Shown: positions 35,954 to 46,140 of the stretch, one piece after another
Layout of the letters: every line of letters starts with the position of its first letter
Numbering within the stretch: the first letter of the stretch is position 1
NCBI GenBank assembly: GCA_964036155.1
Contig: OZ038423.1
Location: forward strand, 77,639,249 to 77,703,248
DNA length: 64,000 nucleotides
Reading direction: 5' to 3'
From: Diploscapter coronatus
Lineage: Eukaryota > Nematoda > Chromadorea > Rhabditida > Rhabditidae
Translations under genes and position numbers: made by a program
The notes under the pieces: generated by a model
The model's database searches: none
Told to the model about the DNA's origin: nothing
Seen by the model: the letters and a program-made list of their open reading frames with translations, nothing else

Positions 35954-36346
35954 TCAATCTCTCCTTTCCGCATACTGTCTCTTTTCTAGCCACTGGAAAT
36001 AACTATGCACTACTTTGCACCTCTCAGATTATGAACCAAATAATATTATCTTATACTTTCATAATAATTGAATTTAGATCATGATTAATCTATTAATTGT
36101 GTTCCATTCAAGAAACTCTTTTCGGGCAAATGATATTTCGATAATAATAGTTATAATAAAAAATCCTAAGTCAATTACCCTCAGTGCAAGCTGTACTGTT
36201 TGTCGAAGTAGATCTACTTACGATATTAACATGAGACGTGATCTGAAAGGCATAAATGTTGTTTTATGCTATCATTTCCTGCTAAAAACCTGATAGAAAT
36301 TTACGCTGAATAAAATCGCAAGTAAATAACTGGTTGAAATAGACAT
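35954..36346 (-). CDS. Possible 38-residue secreted peptide precursor
   Basis: Exons 36346-36290, 36242-36222 and 35992-35954 join in phase to give MSISTSYLLAILFSVNFYQ, then a short tail containing LEKRQ and ending in AERRD. The start looks like a signal peptide, and the KR pair could be a processing site. It lies just upstream, on the same strand, of the importin-alpha-like gene, so some of these exons could instead belong to that gene's 5' end. The 21-base middle exon and lack of a family make this tentative. Confidence 0.3.
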
Positions 36347-37567
36347 TTTGAATTTATTCTACTAGCAGCAAATTTATAATTATGTTATAGAAAAAAGGAA
36401 TATTTAGGGAGTATGCGAATGAAATATAATTGTGGAGCAGCTATTGGAAAAATTCATCTGTTCCAACACTGATTTTGATTGATAGCTGCATCTTTAGGCA
36501 AATATTGATCGAAGCTTTTTTCTAGAGTTCAAAATTGAGTCGAATTTGATAATGTAGTGCAAGTGAACTATTGTTTGATTAGACAGCAATAGTGGTGCAG
36601 CTTTACTTGAATGTTGACTCCTAAAAATGTCACTTGTCTATTGATTATATTGAATTAAAAGCAGTGATACCCCAATTTTTCTTTTTGAAAGTAACATCCA
36701 TTTTCGTTATGATCAACATATTCGAAAAAAAATTTCTAAATACCAGAAAAATCAATTTCTTCTTTTATTGTCTAGGTGCTATAGCAATTTTGGAAATAAT
36801 TTCTCAAATATTTGCACTGTTTGCATCCGCAATATTAAAATTGCATTGTGGAATTTCATTATCAGCATAACCTATTCCTTCCCGCATAAAAACCGATTTA
36901 TTTTATTAATATTTTTACTGGTCATCATTTTTGTACCATGAATTAACTCAAATCTACCTTTTTAGTATTCTTCTTGAGTGCCTGTGTGCCTGTCCGATCT
37001 TAGATCTCGGTACCTGGCAATGGAAAGCCCCAAGTATTATACATGGTTTGAAAGGTAATTTGTTGTAGATGTGCAATGTAGAAAAACCTGATCGATTTTG
37101 TATAAGTTTAAGAATAGGTTGTAATAAGTCTAAAAATAATAAATTAATTTTTCGTGTCATTTTGATGTCATACATCTCCTAACAACCCCTTCCCTATTCC
37201 TAGCCAACTTAATTCGAAATTAAAGTGGGATAGTTTCAATAATGAGGATATTTCTTTTTTTTCTCAAAAATCTATGCTTCCCGTAATTTATGCGATTGAA
37301 ATGAACCAAGCGAAAGAATATTTGAATTGGTTGGACAACGATTTGTTGACTTTCGAATGTCATTTCGCATTCAAATGCAGCGTGCTCCTGAGGAAAAGAG
37401 TAAGAAGTTTCGCTTTAAGAAATATTTATTTTAATTACAACAATTATCCTTCGTTACTTTGGATGTCTTCGAGAGTTGTCTGTATCGTGTTCACTGCAAT
37501 TAAATTATTATTTAACATTTATTGAATACGATTTCTATATGAAATCTGAGATTATTATAATCAAGCT
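36347..37567. other. Intergenic, AT-rich
   Basis: Very AT-rich. Two plus-strand open frames (36634-36870 and 37274-37525) encode Phe/Ile/Leu/Asn-rich sequence without splice support or recognisable domains and are not called genes. Confidence 0.4.
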
Positions 37568-39014
37568 TTATTCTATGTTAGTTTCTCCGATTTCACTCCA
37601 TTTATTCGTTTGTGGATCGTATTCCTCGATTGAATTACAAGTATTTATATAGAAAGGGTTTTGAAATCTAAATTAACGAATATTTCGTATAAAGATATGC
37701 AAAATCCCAGCTCACCCTCCGATTGCATACAATTTTCTGTTGGCAACAACAAACGAATGATGATGTCTTGCGTAATTCATATCAGCGATCCTAGAAATTC
37801 GACTGAAAATTGGAGCGGAAGAGTCGAAACACAGACAGGATTTAAATATATTAGGATAACTAAATATATGATACATTATTTATCATACAAAATTAACGAC
37901 TATCGTCCTCCAATTATGTAAATTTTCCCATTTAGCGCTACAACTCCGAAAGAAATTCGTCTTTCTGGAATCTCTCCGATTTCAATCCATTCGCGTTCAT
38001 CGTTTGATAATCGATATATTTTTTGATTCCAATATCCATCAATAACTGAATACCCATAATTACAATAATGAATATGCTATAATGTGACCATATAAAATTT
38101 CATCGCATGTTATTGTTTGAGCAAAGCTAATTGGAAGAGGAAAAGCAGGTCCTGTTTGCCATTTTCCATCTATTAAAACCTGAATAAATTATTTCATGAA
38201 CTTTCATTCAATCTTCTTACATGAACATGATTCGTTCCTTGATATGTTTTACCATCCTTTCCACCCAAATAATATAATTTGTCTTTGAAATAAGCCAGAT
38301 GCAAATATACGCCATTCAGGAGGATCTGGTCCTTCAAGAATGCAATAAAATTAAACCAATCTACTAGTTTTTGTACTGTTACCTCTATTGATTTGTAGAA
38401 TATTCAAGTCAAAGATTTCAAAGAGTTCCTTGTCACTGTCCAATGCGAAAATCTAAATTATCTTTTGTGGTTGCTACTTTATATGATGGTAACCAACTAG
38501 TAAATTTAGCCGTGTAATCAACAGAATTAGTATGCGAATTAAACAGACACATTCTTCCTTCACTAACATATTTGTCTTCATAAAGCACTAAATACTAAAA
38601 GTAATTTTCACTCATACAAAGGGTGTTTTCCTACGATAGAATAAAGTTTTATCCTGCTGACTTTGAAGAGCTAGAATAACAACACCGGCCAAAAGAAATG
38701 CGCATGTATGCTTCAACTAAAAGATAAGTGGAATTGCATAGAATAAATGATTATTTATTTTTATTTTTCGTGTATTTCGCGCATTAAATTATTCGTCCCA
38801 TGCAATTTCGTGTTTCAAAATCTCCCGTTATATCATCAGCATTCTACCTCGTTTTTATTGCAGCTCGATTGTCTGTATCTAGTAATTGAAGAGCTTCAGG
38901 TGAACAGTCAGTAGGCTTAATAATATACCGTAAGTGTATGTAGAATATCAAATGAAAAATTGAGCTTTAACTTACAGGATTCAAAGAATTATTAAGGTTT
39001 CGCATTTTGATCAT
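37568..39014 (-). pseudogene. Kelch-repeat protein, probably decayed
   Basis: Several minus-strand exons encode Kelch beta-propeller blades: 39014-38976 and 38915-38848 (N-terminal), a hydrophobic segment near 38730-38650 (CAFLLAGVVILAL), then blades containing KDKLYYLGGKDG (about 38290), ALNGKIYIIGG (about 37920), VVANRKLYAIGG (about 37740) and a final EEYDPQTNKWSEIGE ending at TAA 37568. The last five exons join cleanly, with introns down to 46 bases. Further upstream the phases fail at two places (around 38390-38320 and 38848-38730), implying frameshifts or missed exons. Kelch propellers bind partner proteins; a hydrophobic leader would make this one secreted or membrane-bound. No BTB domain was found. 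Confidence 0.55.
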
Positions 39015-39759
39015 CTTCGCATATATCGAGTGAGTAAGATAAGCTAAACAAATAATAAAAATCAGAAAATAAATAAAAATGGTTTCGATATCTACATGGC
39101 GAAAATTGCGTTCTTCCTGTTCAGTTCCTTATCAATCGAGTGCCAATCATGCTAGACGTGGTTATCATTTAACACCTTGACTAATATATTAGATAGAAAA
39201 TAAACTGGTGTAACTGATATCGACATTTAAACTGGTTGTCGAAAATGCATTCATTCTCGTTGAAGTCATTTCGAAACAAGACAGAACAATTTCATCATTT
39301 CAATTTAATAACTCTCGATGATGATATTTCAGCCCGCCAATTCAAATATTCTCCCTTCTGAAATGCGATGAATCATTGATGGCCATTATTTCGATTTTAG
39401 ACTCGAGTTAAGCAATGTCTGCTGATAGTTTATCCGCATTGATAAATGAATGAAAGGCCGGAAAACAAATTTGAAGTTTGTTATCTTCGTCAATTTCAAT
39501 GCATTTCGGCAAAGGATCTAATAGATCATCTAGAAATAAGTTTTATTCTTCTGTAATTTATCGATGATGTTTACCACCGTCAATCCCATTCTTAATAAAT
39601 AGTCGATAACTAACAATTTGCATTCAATTGCCCACATTTATAATTTAGATTACTCATTTATTGAGTTTTCGTGTTTTCATTAAATACATTTCAAACTGAT
39701 ATTTTATGTATGCCAACTTTATAAATAAATACATTGTGCTCGTCGCTAATATGTCTCTG
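39015..39759. other. Intergenic with a fragmentary minus-strand frame
   Basis: A minus-strand exon-like frame near 39530-39410 (LLDPLPKCIEIDED onward, ending at TAA) and another near 39620-39580 look coding but could not be joined in phase. They may be a remnant of the Kelch gene's upstream part or another decayed gene. Confidence 0.3.
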
Positions 39760-39897
39760 AAAAAGGCACGCTCCAACTCTAAAATAAGTGAGGGCGTGTT
39801 GTTTCCTTTTCACTTCTTCTCTTTGATAAGCAAAAAAGAGACGTCACTTCTATTTTCGTTGGAGTAGCAGTTTTGGGGATTGGAGCGTGTCTTTTCC
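39760..39897. repeat. MITE upstream of serpin, GGCACGCTCCAA arms
   Basis: Left arm AAAAGGCACGCTCCAACTCT pairs with the right-end reverse complement GGAAAAGACACGCTCCAATC, matching over about 20 bases with few mismatches. The 138-base unit sits 170-310 bases upstream of the serpin start. Confidence 0.65.
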
Positions 39898-39904
39898 AAA
39901 GCCG

Positions 39905-40042
39905 TGAATACTACAGACTTCTCAAAACGCGACCCGTAGAAAAATAGTATGTCTTGTCGAAAGAGAAAAGGAAGATATGCTCTCTCCCTCTCTAAATATG
40001 TCATACTATTTTTCAGCGGGCTTTGAGAGGTCTAGAATACTA
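39905..40042. repeat. MITE abutting the serpin start
   Basis: Left arm (ACTTCTCAAAACGCGACCCG then AGAAAAATAGTATG) is mirrored at the right, where the reverse complement reads CCTCTCAAAGCCCGCTGAAA then AATAGTATG. The outer edge lies 27 bases from the serpin ATG. A related unpaired copy of the left arm occurs at about 23679-23715 in an FHIP intron (ACTTCTCAAAACTCGACTCG). Confidence 0.65.
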
Positions 40043-40068
40043 GCGGCGAGCACGATATCATTTTGGGT

Positions 40069-42824
40069 ATGTTTCTCGAGGCAGAAACATCGTTTGGTGT
40101 GGAGATTCTGCAGCAGGTATCAAATTTTACCGAATTATCAACGATATTTCATCGAGACCGTAAATGTTCAGTTTCCCCTGAACGAATCGTTCGTGTTTTC
40201 CCCTGTGTCGATTGCATTGGCCCTATCACTCGTCCATGTCGGTGCAAAAGGAGAAACAAAGACACAGATTGCTAACGCTATTTGCAAAGGTTCAAATAAA
40301 AATCTGAAATTGGCGATAATCAGAAAAGATTCAGGCTCAAACGATGATCAACTCAAGCAGCATTATGGATTCCTCTCAAATTCCCTAATGAGTGCACACG
40401 AAAACATTGAAATCAATCTGGCAAACAAGGCGTTTCTGAAGTAAAAAGTTTTTAAAAATTTAATGAGTTGCCCAAATGTGGGAAAATCGCATCTATGCCT
40501 GTATGGAACCCAAAATTTTCATATCTTTCACACGTTTTGACTATAAATGGATGCACATTCTCCATGTCTGTTTACCTGTCTTCTTCCATAGTTTAGGAAA
40601 AATTTCGTACTTGCAACTTATCTATGTATAACTCTGATTAGGAGTTTATTCAGCAAGAAATACCCGATCAAAAAGAGCTATTTGGAAGCAATCAGCAAGG
40701 CCTACAATGCTTCGGCACAGAACTTGGACTTCTCTCAATCAGCCAAATCTGCGGGAATAATGAACGATTTTGTCAGCGAGAATACGCAAGGACGAATTCA
40801 GAAATTGATAGATGAAAGCGAAGTTTCGGGTAATTTAATGTTCATTCTTCTACAATTCTCCTAATTTATCTCGGCAGTTTGTAAATGGCGCAATGAAAGA
40901 ATGACGTGACGCAGAAATGACGAAATGCTTCCACTTTATTTCCAATTCTTATTAATTTCTATTGCGTTCCGTCTTCTCGACATCGTATCATTTACAGGAC
41001 GTTTTTATTTCAGATGCCGGCGCTGCGTTTCTGATCAATGCTCTATATCTAAATGCTCCCTGGGAGAACGAATTTATGAGATACATGACATATCCGGATG
41101 GAGTTTTCGATGTCAGGCCAGGAGTCACTAAGAAGGTTCTCAACACTTTATCTTCTTTTTCATCTTTCTATCATAATTCCAGGTGATTTACATTCAAAAT
41201 ACCGAAGTTAATCAGGATTATGTCGAAAATGATGAAGTCCAAGTAAGAAATGTAAATAAGCCATATGAGAAAGTTCGAAATTCAGGTTCTATCGTTGAGC
41301 TTCAAAAACCAAGATTACCGCTTTAACATTTTCTTACCCAAAGAAAAGTACGGCTTGGAGAAATTCGTCAAGGGTCTAACAGGAGCGAAAGTGCAAGAAA
41401 TGCTTGGAAAAATGAAGAGCACACTCGTCAATGTAAGTGATTAGAGTTTTAGGAGATTTGTAAAAGTAGCAACACGTAGCAATCCAAAAGGTAGTCAATT
41501 TTTACGAAACAGTAATGAGAAAAGGTTTTCTATTCCTTTATTATTTTGTTAAGGTGATTATGCAGCTCTATTTACACGTTTTCGAATGTTTTCATAAATA
41601 TTATTCACGCCATTCCTCTCTTCGCAATTTATTCCACACCTGAAAGAAAGTCCATCTTTAACGGCCTGGTTGTAGCCCTCCTTCTCTTCTCCTTGCCTTC
41701 AGCAATGGGGAGGAGATGTGAAAAAGGAAAGACGCGTAAAATCGTACGCAGACTTGGAAGTCGAATCGAATCGGATTAAAGCTCCAAGTCTGGTTGTGTG
41801 GAAGAAAGAGGTTCCCGCTCTTTCAAGTGTGGAATGGGTTGGAAAGAGGAGAACAATGTGATTATTCATCCGATGGGCGAAAAATAAGTTAAGGTACGAA
41901 TGCCTCGGATGAAAGTTGAAACCACGAAACGATTGAATGACCTTCTGAAAGCTGTCGGAATCAAGAAGGTGTTCGAAACTGACGCTGATTTGAGTGAACT
42001 GGCTGAATTCCCGACCTATGTCAGCAACGTCAAACACAAAGCAACTCTTGAGGTATTTTATTAGGAACTATTCTCAGAAAACAATCGCAACCATAAAAGT
42101 TTTAATAAAATTCATTCCTAGGATAAAATATCATAGGTGTTCGAGAAATTTCAAAAATATCTACTTGAAGTTCTATCTAGCGTTAGTGAATTTTTACTAA
42201 TAAGGAAAACTGTCAGTGTGTTGCTCACGAATCTAATCCATTTTCACAAGTTAAGTCAACTTGATCATCTCGATCACGAATACCTTTTCCAAAAATGTTG
42301 AGTGTATTTCTTGTTTCCAGAATTTTCGTTTCTCGCTTTTTCTCACTATTTTCGATACACGAACTGCCACTTGATTTGATCGATGTAATTGTGTACATTG
42401 CGAAGTGCGCTTTAACAATGTCATTATTCGCCTCAGTAGCAAAGAGTCAAAGGGGGAAATTCAAAACCAATTCCTGGAATAAGGATCACGCTGAGAATTT
42501 TTGGAAAAGATATTCGTGATGATCAAATTGAATTAACTTGTGAAAATGGATTAGATTCGTGAGTAACACACTGGTAGTTTCCCTTGTAAATGAAATGAAT
42601 TGTCATGTTGATTATATATATATATTTATTTATAGTAAAGAAGCATATTTTAGCTAGACGAATCGGGAGTGGTTGCGTCTGCAGCGACTTCTGTGGAAAT
42701 GCTGGCCGGTGCAGCTCCTCCGGATGAAAATGCTCCAAAGCCTATCGAATTCGAGGCAGATCATTCTTTCTTCTTTGCACTCACTTTCAACAATCATCCG
42801 CTATTTATTGGAACATTTATGTAA
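40069..42824 (+). CDS. Serpin (leaderless, intracellular type)
   Basis: Eight exons give 387 residues: 40069-40116, 40172-40440, 40642-40829, 41014-41135, 41183-41242, 41286-41432, 41894-42052, 42654-42824. Start MFLEAETSFGVEILQQ is followed by VFSPVSIALALSLVHVGAKG, the serpin helix B region, with no signal peptide, as in Caenorhabditis srp proteins. Other signatures are VNDFV-like IMNDFVSENTQGRIQKLI, AAFLINALYLNAPWENEF (strand 3A) and the distal hinge FEADHSFFFAL with final PLFIGTF. The reactive-loop hinge ESGVVASAATS keeps the small-residue pattern of inhibitory serpins, though P14 is Val, not Thr/Ser. The loop is long and Pro/Ala-rich, so the target protease cannot be told. The last intron carries a 380-base foldback element, and two MITEs crowd the promoter. 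Confidence 0.92.
42204..42585. repeat. Large foldback element, about 100-base arms, in serpin intron
   Basis: Left arm (about 42204-42305) and right arm (about 42487-42585) are reverse complements with roughly 90% identity; one perfect core is CTCACGAATCTAATCCATTT at the left. Both arms lie wholly inside the last serpin intron, so every serpin pre-mRNA would carry a long double-stranded hairpin. No transposase is encoded. No clear target duplication was seen. Confidence 0.85.
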
Positions 42825-43134
42825 CTTTCTTAGCTGAATTTTGTTTAAAAAATCTTTTTGTGAATGAAAATACAATAAAATGTTTAGTATGCATTGAAAT
42901 CTTGAATGTCTGTAGTTTAGTTCGTAGAATAACTTTTTACCATACTATGTTCTTGAAATAAACATTGAGAAAGTGATGCCTCATGTGCTGCATTCATAGT
43001 CAGTCACTCAAGGGCAGTTGTTTATTGCAAAATCGTCTCAATTTTCACGTCTCGAGCATGAACCACTTGAATTCCAATCAATACTGCTCTAATTTCTTGA
43101 TCTCATCAACATTAGTTGAGGTATCTCGGGAGTC

Positions 43135-43142
43135 TATATAAA
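43135..43142 (+). promoter_or_regulatory. TATA box of cysteine-rich gene
   Basis: TATATAAA 54 bases upstream of the ATG at 43196, the only strong core-promoter motif in the gap after the serpin. Confidence 0.6.
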
Positions 43143-43195
43143 CCGAAAATTTTAGCTATCTGACAGACTTTACGAGTTCTATTCTTAGTTCCGAA

Positions 43196-43928
43196 ATGTC
43201 TACACCAACTGTAAGTTTTGCTTTTTATTTCTATGCATGAGTGCTGCTCATTTTAGAACTTTAGGTTCTCTGTCTCCTCTTCTTGATTGTCGCATCGGTT
43301 TATTGTGGAGTTCAAGTTGACGGTAAGCATTTGATGATTAGAAAAATTTCGTTTATAGTATGGAACAAATTATTCCATCCTTTTCAACCATTAGATGGGA
43401 AATATTTCAATGTTTTCATTATTATTGGAATAAACATTTTCAGTAAAGAATTGCGATGGAAACTGCCTCACACCGACGACCTGCATTAAAGAGGACAGTG
43501 GAAAACACGTTTGCAGTATGTAATTTTTATTTTTTTTAAAGCAACTTTGCCAATTTGCAATTTAGTGAGTATATATTAATAAATAAAATGAATAGTTAAT
43601 TCAACTAATTAGGATCATTTAGGACAAGCAACCTGTGATGACATGAAGTGCAAACCTGGTGAGGAGTGCACTCGAAGCTGGGTCGGATTTGTTTATTGCA
43701 GGAAGAAGGGTATTTTTGATCATCAATAATTGGCACATAAAAAAACAACAACATTCAACTTAATTTCTGCGATTATTTATATATTACTATTAACTTAAAC
43801 CTAAATATAATGACCGTTTAGTAACTTGCGAAGGAGTGAAATGCAAAGATGGCGAGGTGTGCAAAGTCCAGATGATACCCCACTGTGCTGATGATTGTCC
43901 TATGGAGGCCAAATGTGTCAAAAAATAA
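43196..43928 (+). CDS. Secreted cysteine-rich protein with follistatin-N-like repeats
   Basis: Exons 43196-43210, 43265-43322, 43444-43515, 43623-43709 and 43822-43928 give 112 residues. A signal peptide (MSTPTVLCLLFLIVASVYCG) is followed by three cysteine units, each on its own exon: NCDGNCLTPTTC, ATCDDMKCKPGEEC and VTCEGVKCKDGEVCKV. The pattern C-x4-C-x2-G-x2-C-x7-11-C resembles follistatin-N/EGF-like modules. Such proteins are usually extracellular binders or protease-related; the function here is unknown. AATAAA follows near 43993. It stands immediately upstream of the secreted B/C pair and also has a TATA box, so these may be co-expressed. Confidence 0.82.
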
Positions 43929-44412
43929 AAAATAATAACCGATCATTTTATTAATGATTCCCTTGAAGCCATTTTTAGAATGTGATGATAAATAAAGATG
44001 TATAGTTTTCGAATGGTTATTGCAAGATTTTATTTATGATCCATAATAAAGGATGTAATGGAATATCATCATGCTTTAGTTTTGTAGGATAATAATTAAA
44101 GTTTGTTTTAATAACCAATCTTAAAATCAAGATTTTCTTCAGACTGAATGAGTTTTTGAGCATTTGTTGTTTGAAATTAATGACCTTCGTTTTCAAACCG
44201 CCTTCAAGAAAATTTAACGGAGGGCAGTTTGTAATAGAAGTAGAGCGAGTGATTTTGTGCCTTCGAGATGAAATACTCAAATCAGCTCTATCAATCACAG
44301 CTGTTTATCGGGAAAATGGCTAATTTCGTGGGCTCAAAGAAACAAACCGGATTTGCATTTTGCCTGGCAGAATTTAACAACAACTGTCACTCCAAAATAA
44401 CACAAAAGCGTC

Positions 44413-44418
44413 TATAAA
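44413..44418 (+). promoter_or_regulatory. TATA box of gene B
   Basis: TATAAA 114 bases upstream of the gene B ATG, in sequence duplicated upstream of gene A. Confidence 0.6.
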
Positions 44419-44531
44419 GTGCCCTTCTCATCGCGGACTGGGGTATTTGAAGTTCTGCAAAATGGTGATCAGATCACATTTTCCCATACAATCTTTATTA
44501 TATTAACCAAATTTAAATTACGAAATTCAGG

Positions 44532-45703
44532 ATGCATTTCTTCGTTGCTTGCGGCCTTCTCGTCGCCGGCCTGGTCCTCTACGTCGATGCTCGTCCAGCT
44601 AGTGCTGGTATTGAAATTCAAATTAACTTTTTATCCTATAATAATAATAATAAATGTGTTATAGACGTCGCACAAAAGTTTGATCCTAATGCATTCGGAA
44701 AATCCACCTTCAAATCTCGCAAGTTGATTAGTGATAAGCGACCTGATAAGATGGAGAGTCAGGATGATGCGGTGAGTATTTACAATTCAAGAATGAACTA
44801 AAATCATGTGCATTTAAAAACTGTAGATAATCGTTTTAACTCTATAAAAAATATAATAATTAGATCGCTGCCATCATCTTGGACAGGAACCTGACCCCTC
44901 AGCAGAAGCTGGACAAGCTCCATAAACTGCCCGGCGCTGAGGACGATACTGCCGAAACTGTATGTCTAGACTCTAGAGAGTGCAAGTACCTCTCTCTCTG
45001 TGAAGGAGGGAAAGAAGAAAAGTCATTGTATGGGTTGTTTTGCGATGAGCTTGTATTAGAATAAGCAACATTTTTTGGCTTCTCATGAATGATATTAGTA
45101 AATTTGACTATGGAGAACATTTTTCTCCGTTGGAATGATTGACGCAAAAACCCGTCCAATGCTCAAAAAATGGATTTTCAAGTTTACACCATTTAGTATT
45201 TTCCAGAACGAAAAGGAACTTGCTTTACTCAAGAAGATGGACGACTTCTTCAAATGGTACAAGTCTGACATTTATGACAAGGCTAGCCCTAAGGTAGGTT
45301 TGTTTGTTTGTTTGCTTTTTTTAAATAGCCATTCATAAATTAATTATATTGAAAAATATCAGGTGAAAGAAGCCCTGGAAAAGATGGAGGCCATCTTCAA
45401 AAAACCATCTCAACTGAAAGATGTTCCTGAGGGCGAAGTTAAGAGGAGGGTGGGCAAAGTTTATTCTGAAAATTTTCAATTGACAGATTTAGATGGAGGC
45501 TATCGCTGCTCCATTGAATGAAATGGAAAAAGTTGAATTCGGCATGTCCATTCTCAAGGCTGCGGTAAAATAATTCTTTGTTTTTATTATTCACGTATCT
45601 AAGCAGACGGGTGATTGTATTTCATGAAGTTTAAATTTAGTCGAAGCTGGAAAAGCTTGGAATCCTGAACGATCTTGAAGACCTTGCTGACGAGTCTACC
45701 TAG
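44532..45703 (+). CDS. Small secreted helical protein, copy B
   Basis: Exons 44532-44607, 44665-44771, 44864-44959, 45207-45293, 45363-45449, 45493-45564 and 45641-45703 give 195 residues with the same exon phases as copies A and C. The signal peptide (MHFFVACGLLVAGLVLYVDA) and mature Lys/Glu/Asp-rich helical body match A. The fifth intron is only 43 bases and lacks the stop-bearing extension found in A and C, so B can make only the long form. Its 5' flank and first exons are nearly identical to A, while its third to sixth exons are more diverged. Resemblance to DUF148/SXP-RAL-2 is suspected but unproven. Confidence 0.85.
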
Positions 45704-46022
45704 GCGCTGAAAGCTTGAAACCTTCAGAACATTTTCGTTGTTAATTTACATTCACTTCGAAACACTAATAAATCAACTAGTAATTTTACTGGTAGCTTTA
45801 TTTTTGAATAAATTTGACTTTTAATTGACAACTGATCAATCGTTAATAGTAAATGTTTTTGAAAGAATGTTAATGTAAATCTCCCTTGTTCAGTGTATTT
45901 TCGATTTATAACAATTGTTTATCAGAGAATCAGTCTTTTCTGAGATCGAAGAAACGATCCTGGATCTAATCTCTATCTGACAAATCCTAACAACAACTGC
46001 CACTTCGAAAAAAACAAAAGAG

Positions 46023-46028
46023 TATAAA
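46023..46028 (+). promoter_or_regulatory. TATA box of gene C
   Basis: TATAAA 113 bases upstream of the gene C ATG, at the same spacing as in genes A and B although the flanking sequence has diverged. Confidence 0.55.
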
Positions 46029-46140
46029 ATGACCTTCTCAGTGGAGATTGGGGATATTTCAAGTTTCTTATATAACTTCATGGATCAATAAATTTATACT
46101 ATTTTTAGTTGTTATTTTTATGCAATTATGATAATTCAGG

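Noticed and set aside
36634..36870. Hydrophobic 78-codon plus-strand frame
   Set aside because: Composition follows the extreme AT bias, and there are no splice signals or family resemblance; it could be a real membrane protein but is not supportable.
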